Of a stretch of 12,810 nucleotides of DNA, positions 6,486-12,667 are shown in pieces. Under the pieces are notes generated by a model. The model ran no database searches, was not told where the DNA came from, and saw only the letters and a list, made by a program, of their open reading frames with translations. The position numbers were made by a program, and so were the translations under genes. Where the stretch lies: NCBI GenBank assembly GCA_900543025.1, contig UQPP01000045.1:1-12810 (forward strand). The letters run 5' to 3'. Source of the stretch: an uncultured Collinsella sp. Its GTDB lineage: Bacteria; Actinomycetota; Coriobacteriia; Coriobacteriales; Coriobacteriaceae. How positions within the stretch are numbered: the stretch's first letter is position 1; each line of letters starts with the position of its first letter.

Positions 6486-6539
6486 ATCCTTCCTACGATG
6501 TGCTGTGTGCCGGCGCGGTAGCCGGATCGTAGGAAGGAT
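6486..6539 (+). promoter_or_regulatory. Long hairpin masking the lipoprotein ribosome binding site
   Basis: A perfect 14-bp inverted repeat (ATCCTTCCTACGAT 6486-6499; complement 6526-6539) encloses 26 bases that can themselves fold through CCGGC (6510-6514) and GCCGG (6521-6525). The 3' arm contains GGAAGGA (6532-6538), the Shine-Dalgarno of the following gene, whose ATG begins at 6545. In RNA the ribosome binding site would be fully base-paired. The arms are unlikely by chance and suggest regulated translation, or an element end that happens to carry a ribosome binding site. Confidence 0.7.
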
Positions 6540-6544
6540 GCATG

Positions 6545-7087
6545 ATGAATAAGCTCGAAAACGAAGTGCTGCTGAGCCGTCGCGCTGCACTTGGCGCATT
6601 CGCCACCGTCGCTTTGGGGACTGCCGGTCTTCTTGCCGGTTGCGGTAGCGACAAGGCGACCGTCACTGAGGACGCCGACGATGGTGACAAGAAGGAAGAG
6701 ACGAAGAAGGAAGAGCAGCCTACGACTGACCTGGCTGTTGGCACGACGGTGACCACGGCTGTCGGTCTTTCTGTCGTCGTCGATTCCGTCCAGCCCGGTC
6801 TCACAAATTTTGACGGTTCGACCATGACGGGCATTCACGTCACGTACGTCAACAATGGCGATGAGGGCGCGGACTACAATGTCTACGACTGGAAGGGCGA
6901 GGATGCCAACGGTGCTCAGCAGAACCAGGGTTATTACAGCGAGGGCTCCGATGAACTGCAGTCTGGTACCCTTGCCGCCGGCGGTTCCGTGGCGGGCAAT
7001 ATCTACTTTGATGGTGACATCAAGAAGGCTCTCTATTTTGCCAACGTGTTTGATAAGTCTGCTGCTGCAAGCTGGGTGCTGGCCTAA
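6545..7087 (+). CDS. Tat-signal lipoprotein with DUF4352-like domain
   Basis: A 180-residue exported lipoprotein. The leader has a twin-arginine motif (SRRAALG, Arg12-Arg13), a hydrophobic stretch and a lipobox LLAGC with Cys33 as the lipidated residue, so it should be anchored on the outer face of the membrane. Residues about 36-60 are an acidic/Lys-rich linker. From about 62 on it resembles the DUF4352 immunoglobulin-like domain: AVGTTVTTAVGLSVVVDSVQ, then VTYVNNGDEGADYNVYDWKG and a GTLAAGGSVAGNIYFD strand. Start at 6545 (6 bases after GGAAGGA) is preferred over the ATG at 6542. A 39-base gap leads to the HTH-like gene, and the kinase follows, so it may be the extracytoplasmic part of a sensing module. 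Ligand unknown; the domain assignment is by pattern only. Confidence 0.8.
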   Translation: MNKLENEVLLSRRAALGAFATVALGTAGLLAGCGSDKATVTEDADDGDKKEETKKEEQPTTDLAVGTTVTTAVGLSVVVDSVQPGLTNFDGSTMTGIHVTYVNNGDEGADYNVYDWKGEDANGAQQNQGYYSEGSDELQSGTLAAGGSVAGNIYFDGDIKKALYFANVFDKSAAASWVLA

Positions 7088-7126
7088 CATGTCGCTACCG
7101 TTGCGCCGTATGGGAGGTGAGGTCGT

Positions 7127-7549
7127 ATGCCCGATAAAAAGCTGACGGACGAGTTGCTCAATGAGCTCCTCGACGCGCCAAACATCGATGGATATATCAA
7201 AGAACACGACTTTTCCGCCCCGTCGCTTTCGGACTACCTTAGGCAACTGCTGCAGGAAAAGGGCTTAGAGCGCTCGCGCGTGGTGCGCATGGCCGACCTC
7301 AATGAGACTTTTGGTTATCAGGTTTTTACCGGTGCGCGGCATCCGAGCCGCAACAAGGTGCTGCAGATTGCCTTTGCAATGGCGTTGACGCTCGAGGAGA
7401 CCAACCGCGCCCTGACGGCTGCCGGAGTGAGCGTTCTCAACTGCAAGGACCGTCGCGATGCAATCATTATCTTTTGCATCGACCGTGGCTGTAGCCTCCA
7501 AAAGGTCAATGAAGAGCTGTATCGCTTTGGCGAGGAAACGGTGAGTTAG
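7127..7549 (+). CDS. HTH-like regulator associated with Ser/Thr kinase
   Basis: A 140-residue cytoplasmic protein resembling a degenerate XRE-like HTH family found in Gram-positives next to protein kinases. The N-terminal helical part (LTDELLNELLDAPNIDGYI, 6-24) is followed by SLSDYLRQLLQEKGLERSRVVRMADLNETFGYQVFTGARHPSRNKVLQIAFAMAL split over about 33-87 (HTH-like), then LEETNRALTAAGVSVL and a C-terminal block RDAIIIFCIDRGCSLQKVNEELYRFG (110-135). The start has GGGAGGTGAGG upstream. It lies between the lipoprotein and the kinase on the same strand. It may be a DNA-binding output or a phosphorylation target of the kinase; both are inference. The resemblance is from memory of the family pattern. 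Confidence 0.75.
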   Translation: MPDKKLTDELLNELLDAPNIDGYIKEHDFSAPSLSDYLRQLLQEKGLERSRVVRMADLNETFGYQVFTGARHPSRNKVLQIAFAMALTLEETNRALTAAGVSVLNCKDRRDAIIIFCIDRGCSLQKVNEELYRFGEETVS

Positions 7550-7598
7550 TGGCCGATGGCTGAGCTGGCTGTTGCCGAAACAACTATGCGAACGAACG

Positions 7599-7628
7599 GG
7601 GTGCGGACACCATGGGGTGTCCGCACCC
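7599..7628 (+). terminator. Perfect 13-bp hairpin before the kinase gene
   Basis: GGGTGCGGACACC (7599-7611) and its exact complement (7616-7628) flank a 4-base loop. Only TGCGTT follows, so a classical U-run is missing. It probably ends or attenuates the transcript of the HTH-like gene, or is a copy of an intergenic repeat. An ATG in the loop (7612-7614) is out of frame with the kinase. Confidence 0.6.
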
Positions 7629-7646
7629 TGCGTTATGATGGACGCC

Positions 7647-9062
7647 ATGGATACTCAGAGCCCAACATATTCCGATGACGAGCTGACTACTTCACTTGTC
7701 GAGCATTTGGCGTCGCTCGACCGCGATGACAGCTATCGTGTGGAGCGCGTGCTCAAGTGCTCGGATGTCGAGACGACCGAACTCGTCTATTTTGAGGGCT
7801 CTGGCGGCGGGTCTCTCGGTCCCTTTGTCCGCAAGCGCATCGATGCTTCGGTGCAGATTGGCGGAGCATATGAGCGCCTGTTTGCGGCCCAGCGCGCCGG
7901 TCGTCGTTTTGAGCACTTGCCCCGAATCGTCGATTGCCGCCGTGTGGGCGACGAGCTTGACGTGGTGATGGAGTATGTCGAAGGCGAGACACTCGAGGCG
8001 TTGGTGGGACGCTTGGGGGCGACGCCCGATTATGCCCGCGGACTGTATCCCGTTCTGTGTGAAGCGGTGGGCGAGCTGCATGCTGGTTTTGCAGCTGCGG
8101 GGGAGCCGGGGGTGCCGGTAATCCACCGCGACCTTAAACCCTCGAACATCATTGTGTCGGGCGTGAGATGCGCGACCGATGCCGGCATGACCTTTTCCTC
8201 GCTGGTGATTATTGACCTGGGAATCGCGCGCGTTTGGCGCGATGGCGCCGACGCCGACACCGTCAAGTTTGGCACGCGTTCCTATGCGCCGCCCGAGCAG
8301 TTTGGGTTTGGGCAGACGAGCGTCCGCAGCGATATTTACGCGCTTGGCGCGCTGCTGTTCTTTTGCCTGACGGGGGATGATCCCAAACCGGGGCGTGACA
8401 TGCGCGAGCAATGCGAGGCGCACGGCATTCCCGTTCCGCTGGCGGATGTGATTTGCATGGCGATGGCGCTCGATCCCGCCAAGCGCTTTGCGAGCGCAAA
8501 GGCGTTGGGCAATGCTGCGCGCGCAGCGTACGACTTGTGCGCCCCTGTGTCGTCGCTCATAACGGCTCCTGCCGCCGCCGTGTCCCGGACCGCGGTACCG
8601 CAAGTGCATCGGGCGCAACAACCGGTTGCCCCTGCGCTTTCGCCTTCTGCAGGTCGGTATTCGGCTATCTCGCCCTCGGCGTTCGAGTCCTTGGCGTCCA
8701 AATGTGCGCGTCTGCTCTCGCGTATCCCCGAGCCCGTGGGGCGCATATGGAATGGATGCGTCTATGCGACAACATTGTTGCTGCTGATGGGCAGCCATTT
8801 TGCGGTATTTACGCCAACGGGCGAAAACCGAAACTATCCAACGTGGTTTTTGGCGCTTGAGTATTTCTTTATGGTCGATGGCCTGGTGCTGCTCATTGCA
8901 TTCGGAATGCTCGACCGGCGTAGGCTTCGACGTCGCTTTCCCGTGCTCGATCGGTATCGGGGGAGTGCTTTTGTCGAACTATGGTTTAAGGCGCTCGGGT
9001 TTATGTTTGCCGTCATGTGCGTCGTCGTTGTTATCGGCAACGCGACCGGTATCGTCTCTTAG
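7647..9062 (+). CDS. Membrane-anchored eukaryotic-type Ser/Thr protein kinase
   Basis: A 471-residue kinase. The catalytic domain spans about 30-330: a glycine-rich but non-canonical loop (GSGGGSLG, 51-58), likely ATP-contacting Lys63 in FVRKRI, catalytic loop VIHRDLKPSN with Asp162, metal-binding Asp190 in IIDLGIAR (DLG for DFG), and the activation-segment end YAPPEQ with Glu217, then SDIYALG. A Pro/Ala-rich linker (about 325-365) leads to three predicted membrane helices (about 373-395, 410-430, 450-468). No PASTA or other extracellular sensor domain is present, so sensing may rely on partners such as the lipoprotein. The frame extends to 7572, but that would run through the perfect hairpin. 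ATGs at 7635, 7638 and 7647 follow it, none with a convincing Shine-Dalgarno. TATGAT at 7634-7639 could be a -10 box for a nearly leaderless mRNA starting at 7647. Start uncertain, function firm. Confidence 0.9.
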   Translation: MDTQSPTYSDDELTTSLVEHLASLDRDDSYRVERVLKCSDVETTELVYFEGSGGGSLGPFVRKRIDASVQIGGAYERLFAAQRAGRRFEHLPRIVDCRRVGDELDVVMEYVEGETLEALVGRLGATPDYARGLYPVLCEAVGELHAGFAAAGEPGVPVIHRDLKPSNIIVSGVRCATDAGMTFSSLVIIDLGIARVWRDGADADTVKFGTRSYAPPEQFGFGQTSVRSDIYALGALLFFCLTGDDPKPGRDMREQCEAHGIPVPLADVICMAMALDPAKRFASAKALGNAARAAYDLCAPVSSLITAPAAAVSRTAVPQVHRAQQPVAPALSPSAGRYSAISPSAFESLASKCARLLSRIPEPVGRIWNGCVYATTLLLLMGSHFAVFTPTGENRNYPTWFLALEYFFMVDGLVLLIAFGMLDRRRLRRRFPVLDRYRGSAFVELWFKALGFMFAVMCVVVVIGNATGIVS

Positions 9063-9070
9063 ATAATCGA

Positions 9071-9096
9071 AAAGGGGCCCCGTTTGGGGCCCCTTT
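9071..9096. terminator. Bidirectional terminator between convergent genes
   Basis: AAAGGGGCCCC (9071-9081) and GGGGCCCCTTT (9086-9096) form an 11-bp stem with loop GTTT. T-rich ends occur on both strands, placed 8 bases after the kinase stop and 10 bases after the stop of the convergent minus-strand gene. Confidence 0.88.
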
Positions 9097-9106
9097 GCAG
9101 TTGCAC

Positions 9107-10240
9107 TTAAATACGGTTCATTTGATTGGCGACCTTGTTGTACCAGTCCTGCCACGTAGGCGGGCAGTACTTCTTGGCGGCCGCCGGGGTGAGCGTGGAA
9201 CCATAGTTGGCGCCCAGGTAGGCAACGTGGGCGGAGACGCCCTCGCTCCAGCTACCAAAGCTACGCCAACCACCGCCGCGGGCACTCCAGCCCCAGGCGT
9301 TATAGGAGCCGGCGCAATAGAGCCCCTTGCTGCTCTCGATGCAGGCGATGGCGGGGGACCAACGGGGATCGACGCTGGTATTCCAAGCGGCGACGGCAAA
9401 GTTATAGCCCTGGCCTGCCATGGGGGAACCGGCAAGGTAGTTGTCGATGCGGCTCGTCCACTCGTTAATGAACGAGTCGTAATCGGAATTGCCGCTGTTG
9501 GAGTTGTTCACCGTGGTGTCGATGGTGGTGTTGGAGTTGGTTGCCTGACTGTTGGAGTTATTGCCGCTCACGCCGGTACCCGAGATCTTCTCGGCGGCAG
9601 CGGCCTTGTCGGCCTCGAGCTTTGCCAGCTCGGCAGCATTTTCCTGCTCGGCCTTTGCCTGCGCCTCGCTGCGGAGCTGCTGAGCCTGCGCCAGTGCATC
9701 CTCGGCATTTTTCTGCTCGCCCTCGAGTTGAGACTTGGCCTGCTCGAGCTCGGTTTTGTTCTGTTCGAGCTCGGTCTGCATCTTGTTAAGCTCTTCGATC
9801 TCGTCGACGCTCGAGCTTGTAATCTGGTTGGTGTATTTGCAGGTGGTGATAAAGTCGCCCAAACTCTGCGTGTTCACCAGGAAGCTTACGATGGGGCTGG
9901 TGCCCTTCTGGTACTTATACAGATCGCGCATGGCGGAGCTTGCCTTGGCCTGCTGCTCGGGTAGCTCGGCCTCAATCTTATCGATGTTCGCCTCATTGGA
10001 GTCGATCTGCTTTTGCAGATCCTCGAGCTTGGTTCGGGCGTCATTGTAGGCACTCGTAGCGTCCTCGATTTTTTTCTGGGCGGCGGAAAGCTGATCCTGC
10101 GTTGCCTGCGAGGCGGCATAGGCCGCGACGGGGGAGAGCATCGGCGTGGCCGTCAGCGCGACGGCGAGCGCGGCGCTCGTGATAATACGAGCCGGCTTCG
10201 ACGCGATGAGCGCTGCGGTGCGATGGTTCGAATGCTGCAT
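9107..10240 (-). CDS. Secreted coiled-coil protein with lysozyme-like C-terminal domain
   Basis: A 377-residue exported protein, probably a cell-wall hydrolase. A signal peptide (basic start, hydrophobic 19-41, likely cleavage after AYA near 43) is followed by long coiled coils (about 45-115 and 145-220) like those of PcsB/CwlO-type proteins. A Ser/Asn-rich flexible linker (about 222-255) comes next, then a C-terminal domain of about 120 residues. That domain has WSPAIACIESSKG with candidate catalytic Glu302 and a YNAWGW segment, resembling soluble-lytic-transglycosylase/glucosaminidase-like lysozyme folds rather than NlpC/P60 or CHAP (no Cys-His pair in the usual setting). Start chosen at ATG 10240, with AGAGG 7 bases upstream, over the TTG at 10255. 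PcsB/CwlO coiled coils normally hold their hydrolase inactive until the FtsEX complex acts; whether that applies here is unknown. Confidence 0.78.
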   Translation of the reverse strand: MQHSNHRTAALIASKPARIITSAALAVALTATPMLSPVAAYAASQATQDQLSAAQKKIEDATSAYNDARTKLEDLQKQIDSNEANIDKIEAELPEQQAKASSAMRDLYKYQKGTSPIVSFLVNTQSLGDFITTCKYTNQITSSSVDEIEELNKMQTELEQNKTELEQAKSQLEGEQKNAEDALAQAQQLRSEAQAKAEQENAAELAKLEADKAAAAEKISGTGVSGNNSNSQATNSNTTIDTTVNNSNSGNSDYDSFINEWTSRIDNYLAGSPMAGQGYNFAVAAWNTSVDPRWSPAIACIESSKGLYCAGSYNAWGWSARGGGWRSFGSWSEGVSAHVAYLGANYGSTLTPAAAKKYCPPTWQDWYNKVANQMNRI

Positions 10241-10301
10241 CCAGTCCCTCTGCAATCAATCGTAGGTTATTGGTCGAGGTGTATTCTACTACTGCTTTCG
10301 A

Positions 10302-10349
10302 CCTCAACTTGAACCTTAAAGGTTCTAAAGGGTCAAGTTGAACTTGAGG
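10302..10349. repeat. Inverted-repeat cluster, candidate operator
   Basis: CCTCAA (10302-10307) and TTGAGG (10344-10349) bracket the region. CAACTTGA (10305-10312) pairs with TCAAGTTG (10333-10340), and a perfect 15-base palindrome GAACCTT-A-AAGGTTC lies at 10311-10325. Related AGTTCAACTTTAA occurs at 10396-10408. A minus-strand -10 candidate TAGAAT (10288-10283) for the wall-hydrolase gene lies just downstream, with its -35 position inside the repeats. This arrangement is typical of a repressor or MerR-type operator; the regulator is not in the window. Confidence 0.5.
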
Positions 10350-10417
10350 CTTTGGCCTTGACCTGCGGGAATGGTGAATTGTTGAGAAACCATAGAGTTC
10401 AACTTTAACGTTACGGC

Positions 10418-10438
10418 ACCCTGTTTGTTAGGGTTTTT
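10418..10438 (+). terminator. Small plus-strand terminator-like hairpin
   Basis: ACCCT (10418-10422) and AGGGT (10430-10434) with a 7-base loop are followed by TTTT on the plus strand, the form of a weak intrinsic terminator. Both flanking genes run on the minus strand, so it matches no annotated transcript. Confidence 0.4.
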
Positions 10439-10442
10439 GGCT

Positions 10443-10471
10443 GCAAAAGCTACCTCAACGTGGGGTTTTGC
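10443..10471 (-). terminator. Possible terminator of the MOSC gene
   Basis: GCAAAA (10443-10448) and TTTTGC (10466-10471), with inner CC/GG pairing, make an imperfect hairpin 2 bases past the MOSC stop codon on the minus strand. No U-run follows in that direction, so confidence is limited. Confidence 0.35.
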
Positions 10472-10473
10472 AA

Positions 10474-11106
10474 CTACAGGGTTCCTTCGCGACGAGCCTG
10501 CTCCACCTCTTGGAGCGCCTCAGCCGGCGTAAACGAACAGGTACCGTCGCCGAGCCTGACCACCTGGACGTCGTCGCCGGTGTGGACTTCTCCGCCCTGC
10601 AGCACGACGCCAAAAATGCCCTCGTGGGGGAAGATGCAGTCGCCGGCGAGATAGTAGATGGCGCAGCGGGCGTGGCAGACCTTGCCGATCTGACTGATTT
10701 CGACGAGCACTTCGCTACCGAGCTTGAGCTGCGTTCCCAGGGGGAGCGAGAGCAGGTTGATGCCCTGGGTGGTGAAGTTCTCGCCAAAGTCGCCCTCGTG
10801 CACATCGAGCCCGCGCGCCTGCGCCGTCTGGATAGACTCTGCAGCTAAAAAGGAGACCTGACGGTGCCAATGCCCGGCGTGCGCATCGGAGGCGAGGCCA
10901 AACTGCTCGACGACGGTGTCGTGCCCGTCGGCGACGGGTGACTTACGCGTGCCTTTGTGCTCCGACGTGTTGATTGAGACGATGCGGGCAGGCCCGTTGT
11001 AAGCATCGTTTGCGGTGCGTAGGGGAGCTGCCGTCTGGGCACGATCCGCAAGTTCGCGCTTTGCGGCGTCAATGATGGGGTTGTTGATTGGATGAGCCTG
11101 GGGCAC
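10474..11106 (-). CDS. MOSC domain-containing protein
   Basis: A 210-residue protein whose residues about 38-190 form a MOSC domain, the fold of the molybdenum cofactor sulfurase C-terminus and of YiiM-like proteins, thought to bind sulfur or molybdenum cofactor. Visible signature: GPARIVSINTSEHKGTRK at 38-55, DAHAGHWHRQVSFLA (74-88), GDFGENFTTQGINL (105-118) and GKVCHARCAIYYLAGDCIFP (141-160) with Cys144, Cys148 and Cys157. The start is GTG at 11106 with AAAGGTG closely upstream; no better start exists before the domain. The N-terminal 37 residues are unlike the domain and probably flexible. It stands alone, divergent from the ATP-grasp gene, with no molybdenum genes nearby, so its substrate is unknown. 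Confidence 0.88.
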   Translation of the reverse strand: MPQAHPINNPIIDAAKRELADRAQTAAPLRTANDAYNGPARIVSINTSEHKGTRKSPVADGHDTVVEQFGLASDAHAGHWHRQVSFLAAESIQTAQARGLDVHEGDFGENFTTQGINLLSLPLGTQLKLGSEVLVEISQIGKVCHARCAIYYLAGDCIFPHEGIFGVVLQGGEVHTGDDVQVVRLGDGTCSFTPAEALQEVEQARREGTL

Positions 11107-11240
11107 GGTGCACCTTTCGACGGGGCGGGCAACATGTTGAATCCTACAACAACGGTGGGTTCATTGCCCGTTGTCGTACGCCGGTGATTGCCGCCTTCGT
11201 GCTGGATAATTACGCCGAATGCCATAGATACGGTGGAGCT

Positions 11241-11270
11241 TTGGGTGCCGGCGGCTCGGCACGCTAGAAT
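11241..11270 (+). promoter_or_regulatory. Candidate promoter of the ATP-grasp gene
   Basis: TTGGGT (11241-11246) and TAGAAT (11265-11270) are 18 bases apart, 57 bases before the start codon at 11327. The -10 is good, the -35 moderate. The rest of the 220-base divergent region (11107-11326) shows no other structure I can support. Confidence 0.5.
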
Positions 11271-11326
11271 AAATCAGTTGCACAAAGACCGCCCGTCGTG
11301 TGGGTAGTTCTAGATAGGAAGTTTCC

Positions 11327-12583
11327 ATGGCATTGCAGTTTACAGAGCGCGAGTTTATTCCCGTGCTGCTCGGCGGCGACATCAACGCGTATTCGGTGGC
11401 GCGCGCCTTCTACGAGGAGTATCAGGTCAAGAGCCTGGTCTTTGGCAAGTATCAGACGGGCCCTGCGTATCGCAGCCAGATTATCGATTACACGCCTAAC
11501 GTGGATATCGACACCATGCCGGTCATGATCGAGACCGTCAACGGCATTGCACAGGCCAATCCCGATAAGAAGATTATCCTCATGGGCTGCGGCGATAACT
11601 ACGTCGCGCTTGCCGCACAGGCTCAGGATGCCGGCCAGCTTGCCTCCAACGTCATCGCGCCCTATGCGCCCTACAGTATGCTCGAGCAGTGCCAGAAGAA
11701 GGAGATCTTCTACGAGCTGTGCGAGAAGCACGGTGTACCCTATCCGCACACGTTTACCTTTACCATGGCGATGCTCAACGCCCAGGGCGAGGCTTCCGCC
11801 GAGGTGCTCGACCAGATCGACTTTCCCTTCCCGATGATTCTGAAGCCCTCTGACGGCATCATGTGGTGGGAGCACGAGTTCGAGGGCCAGAAGAAGGCCT
11901 ACGAGATTGCCGATCGCGCCGAGCTGGAGCAGGTCATTCGCGATGTGTACGCCAGTGGCTACACCGATGACCTCATCTTGCAGGACCGCGTGCCCGGCAA
12001 CGACGAGTACATGCGCGTGCTTACCAGCTATTCCGACCGCAACGGCAAGGTTCGCATGATGTGCCTGGGCCACGTGCTGCTCGAGGAGCATCAGCCCCAT
12101 GGTGTCGGCAACCACGCCTGCATCATCACCGAGCCCAACGACGAGCTCATGGGTGGCGTGCGCAAGCTGCTTGAGGACCTTAAGTTCACGGGCTTCTCCA
12201 ACTTCGACGTCAAGTACGACCAACGCGATGGTTCGTTTAAGTTCTTCGACTTCAACACGCGTCAGGGCCGCAGTAATTACTATGTCACCAACAGTGGCTT
12301 TAACGTTGCCAAGTACGTGGTGGATGAGTACGTGTACAACCGCCCGTTTGAGCCTGAGTTTGTGACGGCGCAAGACGAGGCGCTGTGGATGGTCGTCCCC
12401 ATGGGCGTCGTTGACAAGTATGTCAAGGACCCCGAGCTACGTGCGAAGGCGCATCGTCTGGCCAAGGAGGGCAAGGCTGCCGATCCTTCGTTTATGAAGG
12501 GCGACTTTGTCTTTAACCGCTGGTTGCGCATGTGGCACACCAAGCTGCGTCACTTTAAGCTGTTCAAGACGTATTACAAGTAG
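11327..12583 (+). CDS. ATP-grasp carboxylate-amine ligase, possible D-aspartate ligase
   Basis: A 418-residue ATP-grasp enzyme that should join a carboxylate to an amine through an acyl-phosphate. The N-terminal domain opens with FIPVLLGGDINAYSVARAFYE (10-30), of the type seen in D-aspartate ligases and related ATP-grasp proteins. The ATP-binding segment PMILKPSDGIMWWEHEF is in the centre, QDRVPGNDEYMRV follows, and the metal-binding end is FFDFNTRQGRSNYY, whose Asp/Asn/Arg pattern replaces the common DxNxR. Start codon follows AGGAAG by about 6 bases. An aspartate/glutamate racemase begins 84 bases downstream, as in Enterococcus, where D-Asp ligase and aspartate racemase build the peptidoglycan side chain. 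D-Asp ligation to the stem peptide is therefore a good inference but unproven; other amino-acid ligations are possible. Confidence 0.82.
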   Translation: MALQFTEREFIPVLLGGDINAYSVARAFYEEYQVKSLVFGKYQTGPAYRSQIIDYTPNVDIDTMPVMIETVNGIAQANPDKKIILMGCGDNYVALAAQAQDAGQLASNVIAPYAPYSMLEQCQKKEIFYELCEKHGVPYPHTFTFTMAMLNAQGEASAEVLDQIDFPFPMILKPSDGIMWWEHEFEGQKKAYEIADRAELEQVIRDVYASGYTDDLILQDRVPGNDEYMRVLTSYSDRNGKVRMMCLGHVLLEEHQPHGVGNHACIITEPNDELMGGVRKLLEDLKFTGFSNFDVKYDQRDGSFKFFDFNTRQGRSNYYVTNSGFNVAKYVVDEYVYNRPFEPEFVTAQDEALWMVVPMGVVDKYVKDPELRAKAHRLAKEGKAADPSFMKGDFVFNRWLRMWHTKLRHFKLFKTYYK

Positions 12584-12592
12584 ATGAGCGCG

Positions 12593-12622
12593 GCGCCCGC
12601 CCGGTTTGCATCGGACGGGCGC
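12593..12622 (+). terminator. GC-rich hairpin between ligase and racemase genes
   Basis: GCGCCCG (12593-12599) pairs with CGGGCGC (12616-12622), with further CC/GG pairing after one mismatch. No T-run follows. It may attenuate transcription between the two genes rather than stop it, adjusting the ligase:racemase ratio. Confidence 0.45.
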
Positions 12623-12667
12623 GGGCATGATACGAGCAATTGCATGGGCGTCACCAAGGAGGCGGCG

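Noticed and set aside
6486..6539. Insertion-sequence terminal repeats
   Set aside because: The arms are only 26 bases apart with no transposase, no target duplication and a ribosome binding site in one arm; a regulatory hairpin fits better.
7572..7634. Upstream start for the kinase at 7572
   Set aside because: It would translate straight through the perfect 13-bp hairpin, adds 21-25 residues unlike a kinase N-terminus, and lacks a Shine-Dalgarno.
7692..8798. 368-codon minus-strand open frame opposite the kinase
   Set aside because: Arg/His-rich shadow frame; the kinase motifs on the plus strand are unambiguous.
10302..10349. CRISPR array or iteron origin
   Set aside because: The repeats are short overlapping inverted repeats without regular spacing or unique spacers, and no replication or cas gene is nearby.
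11264..12373. 369-codon minus-strand open frame opposite the ATP-grasp gene
   Set aside because: Val/His-rich antisense shadow; no motifs and no promoter or ribosome binding site.
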